NCBI GenBank assembly: GCA_018895675.1 | Contig: JAHIOG010000432.1 | Coordinates: 1-7,514 of the forward strand | Origin: a bacterium | GTDB taxonomy: Bacteria; Fidelibacterota; UBA2242 | DNA length: 7,514 bases | Reading direction: 5' to 3' | In this document: positions 5,258 through 7,514 of the stretch, piece after piece | Position numbering within the stretch: position 1 is the stretch's first letter | Layout of the letters: each line of letters begins with the position of its first letter | The notes under the pieces: model-generated | The model's database searches: none | The model's input: the letters and a program-made list of their open reading frames with translations, nothing else | Told to the model about the DNA's origin: nothing | Program-made: the position numbers and the translations under genes

Positions 5258-6802
5258 ATGCCTGGATTTTCGCTTGTCAAGAGCGCCGCTGTATTAGGTA
5301 TTGACGCCTATGTTGTTAACGTGGAATGTAATCTCAGTCGAGCAGAACTACCGCGTTTTATAACTGTCGGATTGCCGGAAGGCGCCGTTAAAGAAAGCAA
5401 GGAACGGGTCACATCTGCAATTAAAAACGCAGGATATTATATTCCCAGTAATAAGGTTGTGATAAACCTGGCGCCGGCGGATATCCGGAAAGAGGGAAGC
5501 GCCTTTGACCTGCCGATTGCCATAGGAATTCTAAGCGCGGCAAAAATATTATCACCTGATTTGCTGAACGATTATGTCATCCTCGGAGAATTATCGCTTG
5601 ATGGTTCATTGCGGGGGATAAAAGGTACGCTGCCTATCTCGGTATCAATAAATGACTCCGGTATAAAAGGAATTATTTTGCCGGAGGATAATGCCAGAGA
5701 AGCCGCAATAGCAGGTGGTCTTTCCGTAATCGGTGTAAAATCCTTACAGGAAGCCATTGGTTTTTTAAATGGTAATTTTGTGCCTGCTCAGGTTAGCGTA
5801 AACGTACAAGACCTTTTTGAGGAAAGACGGCAATATGACTTGGATTATGCTGATGTAAAGGGGCAAGAACATGCCAAGCGGGCGCTGGAAGTGGCGGCTG
5901 CCGGCTCACATAATATTATCATGATCGGTCCTCCGGGCTCCGGAAAAACCATGCTCGCCAAACGCTTTCCGTCGATATTACCCAATCTGACGCTTGAAGA
6001 AGCGCTGGAAACAACAAAAATTCATTCTGTTGCGGGTCTGGTGCCGCCAGGGGAGGGCATTATCGCCACCCGACCTTTTCGCTCTCCTCATCATACAATT
6101 TCGGATGCTGCTTTGGTTGGCGGTGGAAAGATTCCACGCCCCGGAGAGGTGAGCCTTGGTCACCACGGAGTTTTGTTTTTGGATGAGCTGCCGGAATTCA
6201 AGAAAAATGTTCTGGAAGTGCTTCGCCAACCAATGGAGAACGGTATGGTTACAATCAGCCGGGCACAAATGTCTTTATCCTATCCGTCGAATTTTATTCT
6301 TGTTGGCGCCATGAATCCATGTCCTTGCGGGTACAGTACGGATCCGAATAATGAATGCGCATGTTCGCCGGCGCAAATTCAGAAATATATGTCCAGAATT
6401 TCCGGACCATTATTGGATCGAATTGATATTCATATCGAAGTCCCGGCGGTTAAACTATCTGATCTGGCTAATAAAAATCTGGGCGAGCGATCAGAGAGAA
6501 TACGTGAACGCGTCCAGGCTGCAAGGAAGATACAATCTGCCCGTTTTAAAGATTTCCAGGGAATATATGCTAATGCGGATATGGAGACGAAGCTGATTCG
6601 TAGATTTTGTAGAATTGACAAGACAGGAGAGACTTTGCTGCATAACGCTATTTCAAAATTGGGTCTCAGCGCGCGTGCGTATGACCGTATTTTGAAAGTA
6701 TCCCGCACAATTGCGGATTTGGGGGGCATTGCTGAAATCCGGCCGGAACATTTAGCCGAAGCCATCCAGTATCGCAGTCTTGATCGTCAGCTGTGGCTTT
6801 AA
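5258..6802 (+). CDS. comM: YifB/ComM-family Mg-chelatase-like AAA+ ATPase
   Basis: ComM is a hexameric AAA+ branch-migration helicase that helps integrate transforming DNA; family members occur widely, also outside competent species. The 514-residue length is normal. The N-terminal ChlI-like domain shows 'GLPEGAVKESKERVTSAI' (38-55) and 'NLAPADIRKEGSAFDLPIA' (70-88). The AAA+ core has Walker A GPPGSGKT (224-231), the RPFRSPHHTIS segment (272-282), Walker B VLFLDE (305-310) and the arginine-containing 'GPLLDRID' (383-390). Between them, 'NPCPCG' (353-358) and 'CAC' (367-369) give four cysteines that could bind a metal. The C-terminal Mg-chelatase domain ends with 'GLSARAYDRILKVSRTIADL' (469-488) and 'EAIQYRSLDR' (501-510). 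The ATG has AAGAGGA upstream and its own promoter. No other competence gene is next to it, so regulation by a competence system is not shown here. Confidence 0.96.
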   Translation: MPGFSLVKSAAVLGIDAYVVNVECNLSRAELPRFITVGLPEGAVKESKERVTSAIKNAGYYIPSNKVVINLAPADIRKEGSAFDLPIAIGILSAAKILSPDLLNDYVILGELSLDGSLRGIKGTLPISVSINDSGIKGIILPEDNAREAAIAGGLSVIGVKSLQEAIGFLNGNFVPAQVSVNVQDLFEERRQYDLDYADVKGQEHAKRALEVAAAGSHNIIMIGPPGSGKTMLAKRFPSILPNLTLEEALETTKIHSVAGLVPPGEGIIATRPFRSPHHTISDAALVGGGKIPRPGEVSLGHHGVLFLDELPEFKKNVLEVLRQPMENGMVTISRAQMSLSYPSNFILVGAMNPCPCGYSTDPNNECACSPAQIQKYMSRISGPLLDRIDIHIEVPAVKLSDLANKNLGERSERIRERVQAARKIQSARFKDFQGIYANADMETKLIRRFCRIDKTGETLLHNAISKLGLSARAYDRILKVSRTIADLGGIAEIRPEHLAEAIQYRSLDRQLWL

Positions 6803-6895
6803 TAGAAATAGAGAACACTTAGTATTTTTCTGGCTACGGGGTTGCGCTCCGTAGGCAATTGTTAAACCTTTAGGTAGCCGTTTACGGCTTGAAAC

Positions 6896-6920
6896 TTGTG
6901 CCGAAGGCACCCCTTTGGGG
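6896..6920 (+). repeat. Palindromic repeat copy A (TTGTGCC..AAGGCA..CCCC..GGGG)
   Basis: The unit reads TTGTGC, CG, AAGGCA, then CCCC-TTT-GGGG. Its reverse complement recurs at 7027-7057 with the same order of blocks and a 6-bp insertion. The loop triplets differ while the stems are kept, as expected for a family of structured repeats. Confidence 0.6.
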
Positions 6921-6930
6921 AAATTGGAAA
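6921..6930. repeat. Left AT-rich flank, inverted relative to the right flank of the S23 locus
   Basis: AAATTGGAAA here is the exact reverse complement of TTTCCAATTT, which occurs twice at 7239-7248 and 7246-7255. The two flanks bracket the palindrome, the decayed S23-like gene and its stop, so they could be terminal repeats of a small element. The words are short and AT-rich, so chance is possible. Confidence 0.35.
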
Positions 6931-7026
6931 GTAGAAATTTAGGAGACCTGTCTGCGTCCGGCGGCTACCGGACAGGCAGGGATGAAACGAGTTTACGAGT
7001 TGGATGTTTATGCAGATCCAAAGGAT

Positions 7027-7057
7027 CCCCTTCGGGGAAGGCATGCCTTTAGCACAA
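7027..7057 (-). repeat. Palindromic repeat copy B inside the S23-like gene
   Basis: On the plus strand it holds CCCC-TTC-GGGG (7027-7037), the perfect 12-bp palindrome AAGGCATGCCTT (7038-7049), and GCACAA (7052-7057). Read on the minus strand it gives TTGTGC, TA, AAGGCA, TGCCTT, CCCC-GAA-GGGG, an inverted relative of the unit at 6896-6920. It occupies the place where the family's central helices are missing. Confidence 0.6.
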
Positions 7058-7238
7058 ACCGGCAGAAGCGTTATCAGATATGGTCTGGCACGACTGAAGA
7101 GACCAAATTATGGTTGCGAAAACTCATCAGAAGAAAAGTTTTATCTGAGTCAAACGCGGCAGAATACAAAGCAATAGTTGAGAAACTCGGCCCAAAATTG
7201 AATGCGTTCATCAACAGTACAAAAGCATCAAGGCCAAA

Positions 7239-7255
7239 TTTCCAATTTCCAATTT
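7239..7255. repeat. Right AT-rich flank with overlapping TTTCCAATTT units
   Basis: A 7-bp period (CCAATTT) runs through the 3' end of the S23-like frame and yields the peptide FQFPISNY. TTTCCAATTT occurs at 7239-7248 and again at 7246-7255, each the reverse complement of the left flank at 6921-6930. CGTTC-CGT-GAACG (7266-7278) makes a short hairpin over the stop codon. Confidence 0.45.
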
Positions 7256-7344
7256 CTAATTACAACGTTCCGTGAACGCTTACACCTTTAATTCTTATTC
7301 AATGTTATTTTATCCTGTTCATCCTGAAAATGCTGTTACTCGCA

Positions 7345-7373
7345 TTGTGATCGATTGCCGATAATAGTATATT
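7345..7373 (+). promoter_or_regulatory. Promoter candidate for the final ABC ATPase gene
   Basis: TTGTGA (7345-7350) and TATATT (7368-7373) are exactly 17 bp apart, the same geometry as the comM promoter. The start codon at 7458 lies about 85 nt downstream, leaving a leader of roughly 78 nt. Upstream, ATCCTG occurs twice with a 9-bp period (7312-7317, 7321-7326). I see no gene between 7276 and 7457. Confidence 0.5.
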
Positions 7374-7457
7374 TATTCGGATGCAATAAATCATCAACCT
7401 TCTATTGAATTCTTCACTTGCCGGCATTAAATTTTCAACCGCTTTAAGGGTGGTTAG

Positions 7458-7514
7458 TTGATTCTACAAACATTTAATTTAAGTAAAAGATTCGGAAATC
7501 GCTGGGCGGTAAAA
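7458..7514 (+). CDS. ABC transporter ATP-binding protein, first 19 codons (runs off the window)
   Basis: The frame starting at TTG 7458 reads MILQTFNLSKRFGNRWAVK if the first codon is decoded as Met. This is the typical opening of an ABC ATPase: a strand ('ILQTFNLSKRFG') ending in the aromatic A-loop region and then 'NRWAVK', where families usually have 'g...AvdgvsF'. An in-frame TAG at 7455-7457 lies directly before the TTG, so no upstream start is possible. AAGGGTGG (7446-7453) supplies a Shine-Dalgarno 4 nt before it. The Walker A would lie about 20 residues beyond the window edge, so the call rests on the N-terminal pattern only. The transporter type and substrate cannot be told. Confidence 0.6.
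   Translation, partial: MILQTFNLSKRFGNRWAVK

Larger units (their letters stand above)
6831..6980. repeat. Cluster of four small palindromes (REP-like) after comM
   Basis: Within 150 bp there are several hairpin-forming units. CTACGG (6834-6839) pairs with CCGTAG (6849-6854). AGCCG (6876-6880) pairs with CGGCT (6885-6889). GTGCC (6898-6902) pairs with GGCAC (6906-6910), and this abuts CCCC-TTT-GGGG (6910-6920). GTCCGG (6956-6961) pairs with CCGGAC (6968-6973), with outer CCTG/CAGG arms (6947-6950, 6977-6980). GGCTAC (6832-6837) can also pair with GTAGCC (6874-6879), joining the first two. There is no T-run after any of them, so they are poor terminators. The arrangement is typical of REP/BIME-type dispersed intergenic palindromes. 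No RAYT transposase is in the window. Confidence 0.6.
6982..7275 (+). pseudogene. Internally deleted S23-type four-helix-bundle protein gene
   Basis: The 97-codon frame starts MKRVYELDVY, the usual opening of four-helix-bundle proteins of the 23S-rRNA intervening-sequence type (PF05635, a superfamily that also includes Avd of diversity-generating retroelements). Its end is also typical: 'GTTEETKLWLRKLIRRKVLS' (36-55) and 'LGPKLNAFINSTK' (69-81). Intact family members have about 45-50 residues of helices 2 and 3 between these parts, including the 'SIAANIAEG' region. Here that part is replaced by about 18 residues from a palindromic repeat (7027-7057). The C-terminal 'NFQFPISNYNVP' comes from CCAATTT-type tandem repeats rather than family sequence. 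The likely Shine-Dalgarno, AGGAG at 6941-6945, lies 36 nt from the ATG, with a palindrome between. The product can hardly fold as a four-helix bundle. Reading-frame continuity through the repeat may be accidental. There is no rRNA or reverse transcriptase nearby. Confidence 0.65.

Noticed and set aside
6831..6980. CRISPR-like array after comM
   Set aside because: The palindromes differ in sequence and spacing. There is no constant direct repeat with unique spacers and no cas gene.
6982..7275. Reading the S23/Avd-like gene as part of a diversity-generating retroelement
   Set aside because: There is no reverse transcriptase, template/variable repeat pair or target gene in the window, and the gene itself is broken.

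Overview
The window is moderately AT-rich bacterial chromosomal DNA, dense with ordinary housekeeping genes. The gene families (nucleoside kinase with a TGS-like front end, QueG, PlsX, YifB/ComM), the recurring TATATT -10 element and the dispersed small palindromes suggest a free-living Gram-negative-type bacterium, perhaps of the FCB group or a neighbouring candidate phylum. That placement is an inference; no rRNA or tRNA gene is present to confirm it.

Layout. Positions 1-312 (minus) hold the 5' end of a gene that looks like a TGS-domain uridine/nucleoside kinase. A 212-bp divergent spacer with a 7-bp-arm dyad follows. Positions 525-2368 (plus) are a two-gene unit of unknown function: a ten-helix DMT-like membrane protein and a P-loop kinase-like protein. 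A bidirectional terminator (2384-2409) separates this unit from a convergent arsenate reductase/low-molecular-weight phosphatase (2412-2912, minus) with an unusual charged N-terminal extension. Next come queG (3016-3933) and plsX (3969-5021), both plus, both without a visible Shine-Dalgarno and both with TATATTT exactly 4 nt before the ATG. Between plsX and comM lies a minus-strand fragment encoding only the Fis-type helix-turn-helix of a sigma-54 (NtrC-family) regulator. comM/yifB (5258-6802) has its own good promoter.

The last 700 bp is accessory-like. A cluster of small palindromes (6831-6980) leads into a decayed S23-type four-helix-bundle gene (6982-7275). This gene has lost its middle, apparently at a second palindromic element, and its Shine-Dalgarno appears to be separated from the start codon by another palindrome. 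After a short non-coding stretch with a promoter-like element, the window ends in the first 19 codons of an ABC transporter ATPase with a TTG start.

The genes do not form one pathway. They serve nucleotide salvage, transport, arsenate/phosphate-ester chemistry, tRNA queuosine synthesis, phospholipid initiation and transformation/recombination. I find no convincing new multi-gene system. The best candidates for something undescribed are the membrane-protein/P-loop pair, the possible leaderless queG and plsX transcripts, and the palindrome-riddled S23 locus.
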